From: Dioctria linearis
Taxonomy: Eukaryota > Arthropoda > Insecta > Diptera > Asilidae
DNA length: 64,000 nucleotides
NCBI GenBank assembly: GCA_963930735.1
Contig: CAWVNZ010001288.1
Location: 1-64,000, forward strand
Reading direction: 5' to 3'
Below are positions 38,165-50,649 of this stretch, one piece after another. The stretch's first letter is position 1. Each line of letters begins with the position of its first letter. The notes under the pieces are model-generated. The model was not told the DNA's origin, did no database searches, and saw nothing but the letters and a program-made list of their open reading frames with translations. The translations under genes were made by a program, and so were the position numbers.

Positions 38165-39480
38165 TTTACTATAGAAAAGGCAATCCCTGGCGTAATTAAA
38201 ATTTGCAACAATAAAAATTATTTTTTGAATAATTTACTATAGAAAAGGCAATCCCTGGCGTAATTAAAATTTGCGACAGTATAAAATTATTTTTTGCAAA
38301 ATTTACTATAGAAAAGGCAATCCCTGGCGTAATTAAAATTTGCAACAGTAAAAAATTATTTTTTGAATAATTTACTATAGAAAAGGCAATCCCTGGCGTA
38401 ATTAAAATTTGCGACACTAAACAATTATTTTTTGAATAATTTTACTATAGAAAAGGCAATCCCTGGCGTAATTAAAATTTGCGACAGTATAAAATAATTT
38501 TGTGCAAAATTTACTGTAGAAAAGGCAATCCCTGGCGTAATTAAAATTTGCAACAGTAAAAAATTATTTTTTGAATAATTTACTATAGAAAAGGCAATCC
38601 CTGGCGTAATTAAAATTTGCGACAGTATAAAATAATTTTTTGCAAAATTTACTATAGAAAAGGCAATCCCTGGCGTAATTAAAATTTGCAACAGTAAAAA
38701 ATTATTTTTTGAATAATTTACTATAGAAAAGGCAATCCCTGGCATAATTAAAATTTGCGACACTAAACAATTATTTTTTGAATAATTTACTATAGAAACG
38801 GCAATCCCTGGCGTAATTATAATTTGCGACAGTAAACAATTATTTTTTGAATAATTTACTATAGAAAAGGCAATCCCGGGCGTAATTAAAATTTGCGACA
38901 CTAAACAATTATTTTTTGCAAAATTTACTATAGAAAAGGCAATCCCTGGCGTAATTAAAATTTGCGACACTAAACAATTATTTTTTGCAAAATTTACTAT
39001 AGAAAAGGCAATCCCTGGCGTAATTAAAATTTGCGACAGTATAAAATTATTTTTTGCAAAATTTACTATAGAAAAGGTAATCCCTGGCGTAATTAAAATT
39101 TGCGACACTAAACAATTATTTTTTGCAAAATTTACTATAGAAAAGGCAATCCCTGGCGTAATTAAAATTTGCAACAGTAAAAAATTATTTTTTGAATAAT
39201 TTACTATAGAAAAGGCAATCCCTGGCGTAATTAAAATTTGCGACAGTATAAAATAATTTTTTGAATAATTTACTATAGAAAAGGCAATCCCTGGCGTAAT
39301 TAATATTTGCGACACTAAACAATTATTTTTTGAATAATTTACTATAGAAAAGGCAATCCCTGGCGTAATTAAAATTTGCGACAGTATAAAATTATTTTTT
39401 GCAAAATTTACTATAGAAAAGGCAATCCCTGGCGTAATTAAAATTTGCGACACTAAACAATTATTTTTTGCAAAATTTAC
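38165..39480. repeat. 19-unit (1,315 bp) tandem duplication, copy 1
   Basis: Private marks pair with the next copy at 1,314-1,316 bp: CAACAATAAAAA at 38,207 and 39,522, TTTTGTGCAAAATTTACTGT at about 38,498 and 39,812, GAAACGGC then GTAATTATAATTT at about 38,797 and 40,112, and CCGGG at 38,876 and 40,192. Copy 1 begins at the end of block d. Confidence 0.9.
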
Positions 39481-39493
39481 TATACTATAGAAA
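39476..39493. repeat. Five-base ACTAT duplication at the 19-unit repeat junction
   Basis: The sequence reads TTTACTATACTATAGAAAAG, five bases longer than the usual TTTACTATAGAAAAG. It falls in the unit that joins the two 1,315-bp copies and was seen nowhere else in the window. A breakpoint scar is a plausible reading. Confidence 0.8.
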
Positions 39494-40795
39494 AGGCAAT
39501 CCCTGGCGTAATTAAAATTTGCAACAATAAAAATTATTTTTTGAATAATTTACTATAGAAAAGGCAATCCCTGGCGTAATTAAAATTTGCGACAGTATAA
39601 AATTATTTTTTGCAAAATTTACTATAGAAAAGGCAATCCCTGGCGTAATTAAAATTTGCAACAGTAAAAAATTATTTTTGAATAATTTACTATAGAAAAG
39701 GCAATCCCTGGCGTAATTAAAATTTGCGACACTAAACAATTATTTTTTGAATAATTTACTATAGAAAAGGCAATCCCTGGCGTAATTAAAATTTGCGACA
39801 GTATAAAATAATTTTGTGCAAAATTTACTGTAGAAAAGGCAATCCCTGGCGTAATTAAAAATTTGCAACAGTAAAAAATTATTTTTTGAATAATTTACTA
39901 TAGAAAAGGCAATCCCTGGCGTAATTAAAATTTGCGACAGTATAAAATAATTTTTTGCAAAATTTACTATAGAAAAGGCAATCCCTGGCGTAATTAAAAT
40001 TTGCAACAGTAAAAAATTATTTTTTGAATAATTTACTATAGAAAAGGCAATCCCTGGGCATAATTAAAATTTGCGACACTAAACAATTATTTTTTGAATA
40101 ATTTACTATAGAAACGGCAATCCCTGGCGTAATTATAATTTGCGACAGTAAACAATTATTTTTTGAATAATTTACTATAGAAAAGGCAATCCCGGGCGTA
40201 ATTAAAATTTGCGACACTAAACAATTATTTTTTGAATAATTTACTATAGAAAAGGCAATCCTGGCGTAATTAAAATTTGCGACACTAAACAATTATTTTT
40301 TGCAAAATTTACTATAGAAAAGGCAATCCCTGGCGTAATTAAAATTTGCGACAGTATAAAATTATTTTTTGCAAAATTTACTATAGAAAAGTTAATCCCT
40401 GGCGTAATTAAAATTTGCGACACTAAACAATTATTGTTTGCAAAATTTACTATAGAAAAGGCAATCCCTGGCGTAATTAAAATTTGCAACAGTAAAAAAT
40501 TATTTTTTGAATAATTTACTATAGAACAGGCAATCCCTGGCGTAATTAAAATTTGCGACAGTATAAAATAATTTTTTGAATAATTTACTATAGAAAAGGC
40601 AATCCCTGGCGTAATTAATATTTGCGACACTAAACAATTATTTTTTGAATAATTTACTATAGAAAAGGCAATCCTGGCGTAATTAAAATTTGCGACAGTA
40701 TAAAATTATTTTTTGCAAAATTTACTATGAAAAGGCAATCCCTGGCGTAATTAAAATTTGCGACACTAAACAATTATTTTTTGCAAAATTTACTA
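39485..40795. repeat. 19-unit (1,315 bp) tandem duplication, copy 2
   Basis: This is the partner of 38,165-39,480. It carries several private indels that copy 1 lacks, such as GGGCATAATT near 40,057, AATCCTGG near 40,259 and 40,672, and CTATGAAAAGG near 40,726. Confidence 0.9.
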
Positions 40796-40799
40796 TAGA

Positions 40800-42525
40800 A
40801 AAGGCAATCCCTGGCGTAATTAAAATTTGAGACAGTAAACAATTATTTTTTGCAAAATTTACTATAGAAAAGGCAATCCTTGGCGTAATTAAAATTTGCG
40901 ACACTAAAAAATTATTTTTTGCAAAATTTACTATAGAAAAGGCAATCCCTGCGTAATTAAAATTTGCGACAGTATAAAATTATTTTTTGCAAAATTTACT
41001 ATAGAAAAGGCAATCCCTGGCATAATTAAAATTTGCGACACTAAACAATTATTTTTTGCAAAATTTACTATAGAAAAGGCAATCCCCTGGCGTAATTAAA
41101 ATTTGCGACAGTATAAAATTTATTTCTTGCAAAATTTACTATAGAAAAGGCAATCCCTGGCGTAATTAAAATTTGCGACAGTATAAAATAATTTTTTGAA
41201 TAATTTACTATAGAAAAGGCAATCCCTGGGCGTAATTAAAATTTGCGACACTAAACAATTATTTTTTGAATAATTTACTATAGAAAAGGCAATCCCTGGC
41301 GTAATTAAAATTTGGCGACAGTATAAAATTATTTTTTGCAAAATTTACTATAGAAAAGGCAATCCCTGGCGTAATTAAAATTTTCGACACTAAACAATTA
41401 TTTTTGCAAAATTTACTATAGAAAAGGAAATCCCTGGCGTAATTAAAATTTGCAACAATAAAAAATTATTTTTTGAATAATTTACTATAGAAAAGGCAAT
41501 CCCTGGCGTAATTAAAATTGAGACAGTAAAAAATTATTTTTTTGAATAATTTACTATAGAAAAGGCAATCCCTGGCGTAATTAAAATTTGAGACAGTAAA
41601 AAATGAATTTTTGAATAATTTACTATAGAAAAGGCAATCCCTGGCGTAATTAAAATTTGCAACAGTAAAAAATTATTTTTTGAATAATTTACTATAGAAA
41701 AAGGCAATCCCTGGCGTAATTAAAATTTGCGACAGTATAAAATTATTTTTTGAATAATTTACTATAGAAAAGGCAATCCCTGGCGTAATTAATATTTGCG
41801 ACACTAAACAATTATTTTTTGCAAAATTTACTATAGAAAAGGCAATCCCTGGCGTAATTAAAATTTGCGACAGTATAAAATTATTTTTTGAATAATTTAC
41901 TATAGAAAAGGCAATCCCTGGCGTAATTAAAATTTGCGACACTAAACAATTATTTTTTGCAAAATTTACTATAGAAAAGGCAATCCCTGGCGTAATTAAA
42001 ATTTGCGACACTAAACAATTATTTTTTGCAAAATTTACTATAGAAAAGGCAATCCCTGGCGTAATTAAAATTTGCGACAGTATAAAATTATTTTTTGCAA
42101 AATTTACTATAGAAAAGGTAATCCCTGGCGTAATTAAAATTTGCGACACTAAACAATTATTTTTTGCCAAAATTTACTATAGAAAAGGCAATCCCTGGCG
42201 TAGTTAAAATTTGCAACAGTAAAAAATTATTTTTTGAATAATTTACTATAGAAAAAGGCAATCCTGGCGTAATTAAAATTTGCGACAGTATAAAATAATT
42301 TTTTGAATAATTTACTATAGAAAAGGCAATCCCTGGCGTAATTAATATTTGCGACACTAAACAATTATTTTTGAATAATTTACTATAGAAAAGGCAATCC
42401 CTGGCGTAATTAAAATTTGCGACAGTATAAAATTATTTTTTGCAAAATTTACTATAGAAAAGGCAATCCCTGGCGTAATTAATATTTGCGACACTAAACA
42501 ATTATTTTTTGCAAAATTTACTATA
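40800..42525. repeat. 25-unit (about 1,728 bp) tandem duplication, copy 1
   Basis: Marks shared with the next copy at 1,728-1,729 bp include CAGTATAAAATAATT at 41,179 and 42,908, the D unit ATGAATTTTT at 41,603 and 43,331, and AATATTTGCG at 41,791 and 43,519. GAGACAGTAAAC near 40,828 and 42,550 lies close to the two starts. This copy has more small indels than copy 2. Confidence 0.85.
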
Positions 42526-42529
42526 GAAA

Positions 42530-44250
42530 AGGCAATCCCTGGCGTAATTAAAATTTGAGACAGTAAACAATTATTTTTTTGCAAAATTTACTATAGAAAA
42601 GGCAATCCCTGGCGTAATTAAAATTTGCGACACTAAAAAATTATTTTTTGCAAAATTTACTATAGAAAAGGCAATCCCTGGCGTAATTAAAATTTGAGAC
42701 AGTATAAAATTATTTTTTGCAAAATTTACTATAGAAAAGGCAATCCCTGGCGTAATTAAAATTTGCGACACTAAACAATTATTTTTTGCAAAATTTACTA
42801 TAGAAAAGGCAATCCCTGGCGTAATTAAAATTTGCGACAGTATAAAAATTATTTTTTGCAAAATTTACTATAGAAAAGGCAATCCCAGGCGTAATTAAAA
42901 TTTGCGACAGTATAAAATAATTTTTTGAATAATTTACTATAGAAAAGGCAATCCCTGGCGTAATTAAAATTTGCGACACTAAACAATTATTTTTTGAATA
43001 ATTTACTATAGAAAAGGCAATCCCTGGCGTAATTAAAATTTGCGACAGTATAAAATTATTTTTTGCAAAATTTACTATAGAAAAGGCAATCCCTGGCGTA
43101 ATTAAAATTTGCGACACTAAACAATTATTTTTTGCAAAATTTACTATAGAAAAGGCAATCCCTGGCGTAATTAAAATTTGCAACAATAAACAATTATTTT
43201 TTGAATAATTTACTATAGAAAAGGCAATCCCTGGCGTAATTAAAATTTGAGACAGTAAAAAATATTTTTTTGAATAATTTACTATAGAAAAGGCAATCCC
43301 TGGCGTAATTAAAATTTGAGACAATAAAAAATGAATTTTTGAATAATTTACTATAGAAAAGGCAATCCCTGGCGTAATTAAAATTTGCAACAGTAAAAAA
43401 TTATTTTTTGAATAATTTACTATAGAAAAGGCAATCCCTGGCGTAATTAAAATTTGCGACAGTATAAAATTATTTTTTGAATAATTTACTATAGAAGAGG
43501 ACATCCCTGGCGTAATTAATATTTGCGACACTAAACAATTATTTTTTGCAAAATTTACTATAGAAAAGGCAATCCCTGGCGTAATTAAAATTTGCGACAG
43601 TATAAAATTATTTTTTGAATAATTTACTATAGAAAAGGCAATCCCTGGCGTAATTAAAATTTGCGACACTAAACAATTATTTTTTGCAAAATTTACTATA
43701 GAAAAGGCAATCCCTGGCGTAATTAAAATTTGCGACACTAAACAATTATTTTTTGCAAAATTTACTATAGAAAAGGCAATCCCTGGCGTAATTAAAATTT
43801 GCGACACTAAACAATTATTTTTTGCAAAATTTACCATAGAAAAGGCAATCCCTGGCGTAATTAAAATTTGCGACACTAAACAATTATTTTTTGCAAAATT
43901 TACTATAGAAAAGGCAATCCCTGGCGTAATTAAAATTTGCGACAGTATAAAATTATTTTTTTCCAAAATTTACTATAGAAAAGGCAATCCCTGGCGTAAT
44001 TAAAATTTGCGACACTAAACAATTATTTTTTGAATAATTTACTATAGAAAAGGCAATCCCTGGCGTAATTAAAATTTGCGACAGTAAACAATTATTTTTT
44101 GAATAATTTACTAGAGAAAAGGCAATCCCTGGCGTAATTAAAATTTGCGACAGTATAAAATTATTTTTTCAATAATTTACTATAGAAAAGGCAATCCCTG
44201 GCGTAATTAAAATTTGCAACACTAAACAATTATTTTTTGCAAAATTTACT
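42530..44250. repeat. 25-unit (about 1,728 bp) tandem duplication, copy 2
   Basis: This is the partner of 40,800-42,525. The GAGACAG C, D, CAACAG C, B and AATATTTGCG A series at 43,240-43,530 matches 41,510-41,800. The match weakens after about 43,900. Confidence 0.82.
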
Positions 44251-46480
44251 ATAGAAAAGGCAATCCCTGGCGTAATTAAAATTTGCGACAGTATAAAATG
44301 ATTTTTTGCAAAATTTACTATAGAAAAGGCAATCCCTGCCGTAATTAAAATTTGCGACACTAAACAATTATTTTTTGCAAAATTTACTATAGAAAAGGCA
44401 ATCCCTGGCGTAATTAAAATTCGCGACAGTATAAAATTATTTTTTGCAAAATTTACTATAGAAAAGGCAATCCCTGGCGTAATTAAAATTTGCGACACTA
44501 AACAATTATTTTTTGCAAAATTTATTATAGAAAAGGCAATCCCTGGCGTAATTAAAATTTGCGACAGTATAAAATTATTTTTTGGAAAATTTACTATAGA
44601 AAAGGCAATCCCTGGGGTAATTAAAATTTGCGACACTAAACAATTATTTTTTGAATAATTTACTATAGAAATGGAAATCCCTGGCGTAATTAAAAATTGC
44701 AACAGTAAAAAATTATTTTTTGAATAATTTACTATAGAAAAGGCAATCCCTGGCGTAATTAAAATTTGCGACAGTATAAAATTATTTTTTGAATAATTTA
44801 CTATAGAAAAGGCAATCCCTGGCGTAATTAAAATTATTTTTTGCAAAATTTACTATAGAAAAGGCATTCCCTGGCGTAATTAAACTTTGCGACACTAAAC
44901 AATTATTTTTTGCAAAATTTACTATAGAAAAGGCAATCCCTGGCGTAATTAAAATTTGCGACAGTATAAAATTATTTTTTGCAAAATTTACTATAGAAAA
45001 GGCAATCCCTGGCGTAGTTAAAATTTGCAACAGTAAAAAATTATTTTTTGAATAATTTACTGTAGAAAAGGCAATCCCTGGCGTAATTAAAATTTGCGAC
45101 ACTAAACAATTATTTTTTGAATAATTTACTATAGAAAAGGCAATCCCTGGCGTAATTAAAATTTGCGACAGTAACCAATTATTTTTTGAATAATTTACTA
45201 TAGAAAAGGCAATCCCTGGCGTAATTAAAATTTGCAACAGTAAAAAATTATTTTTTGAATAATTTACTATAGAAAAGGCAATCCCTGGCGTAATTAAAAT
45301 TTGAGACACTAAACAATTATTTTTTGCAAAATTTACTATAGAAAAGGCAATCCCTGGCGTAATTAAAATTTGCGACAGTAAAAAATGAATTTTTGAATAA
45401 TTTACTATAGAAAAGGCAATCCCTGGCGTAATTAAAATTTGCGACAGTAAACAATTATTTTTTGAATAATTTACTATAGAAAAGGCAATCCCTGGCGTAA
45501 TTAAAATTTGCGACACTAAACAATTATTTTTTGAATTATTTACTATAGAAAAGGCAATCCCTGTTGTAATTAAAATTTGCGACACTAAACAATTATTTTT
45601 TGCAAAATTTACTATAGAAAAGGCAATCCCTGGCGTAATTAAAATTTGCGACAGTATAAAATTATTTTTTGCAAAATTTACTATAGAAAAGGCAATCCCT
45701 GGCGTAATTAAATTTGCGACACTAAACAATTATTTTTTGCAAAATTTACTATAGAAAAGGCAATCCCTCGCGTAATTAAATTTGCAACAGTAAAAAATTA
45801 TTCTTTTAATAATTTACTATAGAAAAGGCAATCCCTTGCGTAATTAAAATTTGCGACAGTATAAAATAATTTTTTGCAAAATTTACTATAGAAAAGGCAA
45901 TCCCTGGCGTAATTAAAATTTGCGACACTAAACAATTATTTTTTGCAAAATTTACTATAGAAAAGGCAATCCCTGGCGTAATTAAAATTTGCGACACTAA
46001 CAATTATTTTTTGAATAATTTACTATAGAAAAGGCAATCCCTGGCGTAATTAAAATTTGCGACACTAAAACAATTATTTTTTGCAAAATTTACTATAGAC
46101 AAGGCAATCCCTGGCGTAATTAAAATTTGCGACAGTATAAAATTATTTTTTGCAAAATTTACTATAGAAAAGGCAATCCCTGGCGTAATTAAAATTTGCG
46201 ACACTAAACAATTATTTTTTGCAAAATTTACTATAGAAAAGGCAATCCCTGGCGTAATTAAAATTTGCAACAGTAAAAAATTATTTTTTGAATAATTTAC
46301 TATAGAAAAGGCAATCCCTGGCGTAATTAAAATTTGCGACAGTATAAAATTATTTTTTGAATAATTTACTATAGAAAAGGCAATCCCTGGCGTAATTAAA
46401 ATTTGCGACACTAAACAATTATTTTTTGCAAAATTTACTATAGAAAAGGCAATCCCTGGCGTAATTAAAATTTGCGACAG
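44250..46480. repeat. Mixed satellite stretch with scattered indels
   Basis: A, B, C and E units alternate without a period that I could confirm. Notable variants are GGGGTAATT near 44,614, GTTGTAATT near 45,564, AAATTTGCGAC with a lost A near 45,711 and 45,779, and TTCTTTTAATAATTT near 45,801. The 17-bp deletion lies inside it. Confidence 0.8.
44820..44850. repeat. 52-bp unit with a 17-bp deletion
   Basis: GGCGTAATTAAAATT runs directly into ATTTTTTGC, so 17 bases of the usual linker are missing. AATT stands at both deletion ends in the normal unit, which fits a microhomology deletion. It is the largest single loss I saw inside a unit. Confidence 0.88.
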
Positions 46481-47300
46481 TATAAAATTATTTTTTGAAT
46501 AATTTACTATAGAAAAGGCAACCTGGCGTAATTAAAATTTGCGACACTAAACAATTATTTTTTGCAAAATTTACTATAGAAAAGGCAATCCCTGGCGTAA
46601 TTAAAATTTGCGACACTAAACAATTATTTTTTGCAAAATTTACTATAGAAAAGGCAATCCCTGGCGTAATTAAAATTTGCGACACTAGGCAATTATTCTT
46701 TGCAAAATTTACCATAGAAAAGGCAATCCCTGGCGTAATTAAAATTTGCGACACTAAACAATTATTTTTTGCAAAATTTACTATAGAAAAGGAAATCCCT
46801 GGCGTAATTAAAATTTGCGACAGTATAAAATTATTTTTTTGCAAAATTTACTATAGAAAAGGCAATCCCTGGCGTAATTAAAATTTGCGACACTAAACAA
46901 TTATTTTTTGCAAAATTTACTATAGAAAAGGCAATCCCTGGCGTAATTAAAATTTGCGACAGTAAACAATTATTTTTTGCAAAATTTACTATAGAAAAGG
47001 CAATCCCTGGCGTAATTAAAATTTGCAACAGTAAAAAATTATTTTTTGAATAATTTACTATAGAAAAGGCAATCCCTGGCGTAATTAAAATTTTCGACAG
47101 TATAAAATTATTTTTTGCAAAATTTACTATAGAAAAGGCAATCCCTCGCGTAATTAAAATTTGCGACACTAAACAATTATTTTTTGAATAATTTACTATA
47201 GAAAAGGCAATCCCTGGCGTAATTAAAATTTGCGACACTAAACAATAATTTTTGCAAAATTTACTATAGAAAAGGCAATCCCTGGCGTAATTAAAATTTG
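46400..47300. repeat. AACCTGG cassette, copy 1 of 3
   Basis: A B unit ending GAATAA is followed by GGCAACCTGG, which has lost two bases from GGCAATCCCTGG (46,517). Three A units follow, then one with TTATTCTTTG and ACCATAG, then an A unit and a B unit with a 7-T run near 46,834. The same order recurs at 53,825 and 56,999. Confidence 0.87.
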
Positions 47301-48953
47301 CGACAGTATAAAATTATTTTTTGCAAAATTTACTATAGAAAGTCAATCCCTGGCGTAATTACAATTTGCGACACTAAACAATTATTTGTTGCCAAATTTA
47401 CTATAGAAAAGGCAATCCCTGGCGTAATTAAAATTTGCGACACTAAACAATTATTTTTTGCAAAATTTACTATAGAAAAGGCAATCCCTGGCGTAATTAA
47501 AATTTGCGACAGTATAAAATTATTTTTTGAATAATTTACTATAAAAAAGGCAATCCCTGGCGTAATTAAAATTTGCGACAGTAAACAATTATTTTTTGCA
47601 AAATTTACTATAGAAAAGGCAATCCCTGGCGTAATTAAAATTTGCGACACTAAACAATTATTTTTTGCAAAATTTACTATAGAAAAGGCAATCCCTGGCG
47701 TAATTAAAATTTGCGACACTAAACAATTATTTTTTGCAAAATTTACTACAGAAAAGGCAATCCCTGGCGTAATTAAAATTTGCGACAGTATAAAATGAAT
47801 TTTTGAATAATTTACTATAGAAAAGGCAATCCCTGGCGTAATTAAAATTTGCGACAGTATAAAATTATTTTTTGAATAATTTACTATAGAAAAGGCAATC
47901 CCTGGCGTAATTAAAATTTGCGACAGTATAAAATTATTTTTTGAATAATTTACTATAGAAAAGGCAATCCCTGGCGTAATTAAAATTTGAGACAGTAAAA
48001 AATGAATTTTTGAATAATTTACTATAGAAAAGGCAATCCCTGGCGTAATTAAAATTTGCGACAGAAAAAAATTATTTTTTGAATAATTTACTATAGAAAA
48101 GGCAATCCCTGGCGTAATTAAAATTTGAGACTGTAAAAAATTATTTTTTGAATAATTTACTATAGAAAGGCAATCCCTGGCGTAATTAAAATTTGAGACT
48201 GTAAAAAATGAATTTTTGAATAATTTACTATAGAAAAGGCAATCCCTGGCGTAATTAAAATTTGAGACAGTAAAAAATTATTTTTTGAATAATTTACTAT
48301 AGAAAAGGCAATCCCTGGCGTAATTAAAATTTGAGACAGTAAAAAATTATTTTTTGAATAATTTACTATAGAAAAGGCAATCCCTGGCATAATTAAAATT
48401 TGCGACAGTAAAAAATTATTTTTTGAATAATTTACTATAGAAAAGGCAATCCCTGGCGTAATTAAAATTTGAGACAGTAAAAAATGAATTTTTGAATAAT
48501 TTACTATAGAAAAGGCAATCCCTGGCGTAATTAAAATTTGCGACACTAAACAATTATTTTTTGCAAAATTTACTATAGAAAAGGCAATCCCTGGCGTAAT
48601 TAAAATTTGCGACACTAAACAATTATTGTTTGCAAAATTTACTATAGAAAAGGCAATCCCTGGCGTAATTAAAATTTGCGACACTAAACAATTATTTTTT
48701 GAATAATTTACTATAGAAAAGGCAATCCCTGGCGTAATTAAAATTTGCGACACTAAACAATTATTTTTTGCAAAATTTACTATAGAAAAGGCAATCCCTG
48801 GCGTAATTAAAATTTGCGACAGTATAAAATTATTTTTTGCAAAATTTACTATAGAAAAGGCAATCCCTGGCGTAATTAAAATTTGCGACACTAAACAATT
48901 ATTTTTTGAATAATTTACTATAGAAAAGGCAATCCCTGGCGTAATTAAAATTT
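47300..48953. repeat. 24-unit (1,654 bp) tandem duplication, copy 1
   Basis: The block opens with a B unit, then GAAAGTCAATCC (47,338), TTACAATTTGCG and TTATTTGTTGCC. Next come CTATAAAAAAGGC (47,539), several D units and the rare GAGACTGTAAAAAAT units (48,127 and 48,195). The whole series repeats 1,652-1,654 bp downstream with almost no substitutions. Confidence 0.92.
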
Positions 48954-50590
48954 GCGACAGTATAAAATTATTTTTTGCAAAATTTACTATAGAAAGTCAA
49001 TCCCTGGCGTAATTACAATTTGCGACACTAAACAATTATTTGTTGCCAAATTTACTATAGAAAAGGCAATCCCTGGCGTAATTAAAATTTGCGACACTAA
49101 ACAATTATTTTTTGCAAAATTTACTATAGAAAAGGCAATCCCTGGCGTAATTAAAATTTGCGACAGTATAAAATTATTTTTTGAATAATTTACTATAAAA
49201 AAGGCAATCCCTGGCGTAATTAAAATTTGCGACAGTAAACAATTATTTTTTGCAAAATTTACTATAGAAAAGGCAATCCCTGGCGTAATTAAAATTTGCG
49301 ACACTAAACAATTATTTTTTGCAAAATTTACTATAGAAAAGGCAATCCCTGGCGTAATTAAAATTTGCGACACTAAACAATTATTTTTGCAAAATTTACT
49401 ACAGAAAAGGCAATCCTGGCGTAATTAAAATTTGCGACAGTATAAAATGAATTTTTGAATAATTTACTATAGAAAAGGCAATCCCTGGCGTAATTAAAAT
49501 TTGCGACAGTATAAAATTATTTTTTGAATAATTTACTATAGAAAAGGCAATCCCTGGCGTAATTAAAATTTGCGACAGTATAAAATTATTTTTTGAATAA
49601 TTTACTATAGAAAAGGCAATCCCTGGCGTAATTAAAATTTGAGACAGTAAAAAATGAATTTTTGAATAATTTACTATAGAAAAGGCAATCCCTGGCGTAA
49701 TTAAAATTTGCGACAGAAAAAAATTATTTTTTGAATAATTTACTATAGAAAAGGCAATCCCTGGCGTAATTAAAATTTGAGACTGTAAAAAATTATTTTT
49801 TGAATAATTTACTATAGAAAGGCAATCCCTGGCGTAATTAAAATTTGAGACTGTAAAAAATGAATTTTTGAATAATTTACTATAGAAAAGGCAATCCCTG
49901 GCGTAATTAAAATTTGAGACAGTAAAAAATTATTTTTAGAATAATTTACTATAGAAAAGGCAATCCCTGGCGTAATTAAAATTTGAGACAGTAAAAAATT
50001 ATTTTTTGAATAATTTACTATAGAAAAGGCAATCCCTGGCATAATTAAAATTTGCGACAGTAAAAAATTATTTTTTGAATAATTTACTATAGAAAAGGCA
50101 ATCCCTGGCGTAATTAAAATTTGAGACAGTAAAAAATGAGTTTTTGAATAATTTACTATAGAAAAGGCAATCCCTGGCGTAATTAAAATTTGCGACACTA
50201 AACAATTATTTTTTGCAAAATTTACTATAGAAAAGGCAATCCCTGGCGTAATTAAAATTTGCGACACTAAACAATTATTGTTTGCAAAATTTACTATAGA
50301 AAAGGCAATCCCTGGCGTAATTAAAATTTGCGACACTAAACAATTATTTTTTGAATAATTTACTATAGAAAAGGCAATCCCTGGCGTAATTAAAATTTGC
50401 GACACTAAACAATTATTTTTTGCAAAATTTACTATAGAAAAGGCAATCCCTGGCGTAATTAAAATTTGCGACAGTATAAAATTATTTTTTGCAAAATTTA
50501 CTATAGAAAAGGCAATCCCTGGCGTAATTAAAATTTGCGACACTAAACAATTATTTTTTGAATAATTTACTATAGAAAAGGCAATCCCTG
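48954..50590. repeat. 24-unit (1,654 bp) tandem duplication, copy 2
   Basis: Marks are GAAAGTCAATCC at 48,992, CTATAAAAAAGGC at 49,193 and GAGACTGTAAAAAAT at about 49,782 and 49,848. Small differences are a lost T near 49,384, AATCCTGG near 49,414 and TTTTTAGAATAA near 49,935. Confidence 0.92.
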
Positions 50591-50649
50591 GCGTAATTAA
50601 AATTTGCAACAGTAAAAAATTATTTTTTGAATAATTTACTATAGAAAGG

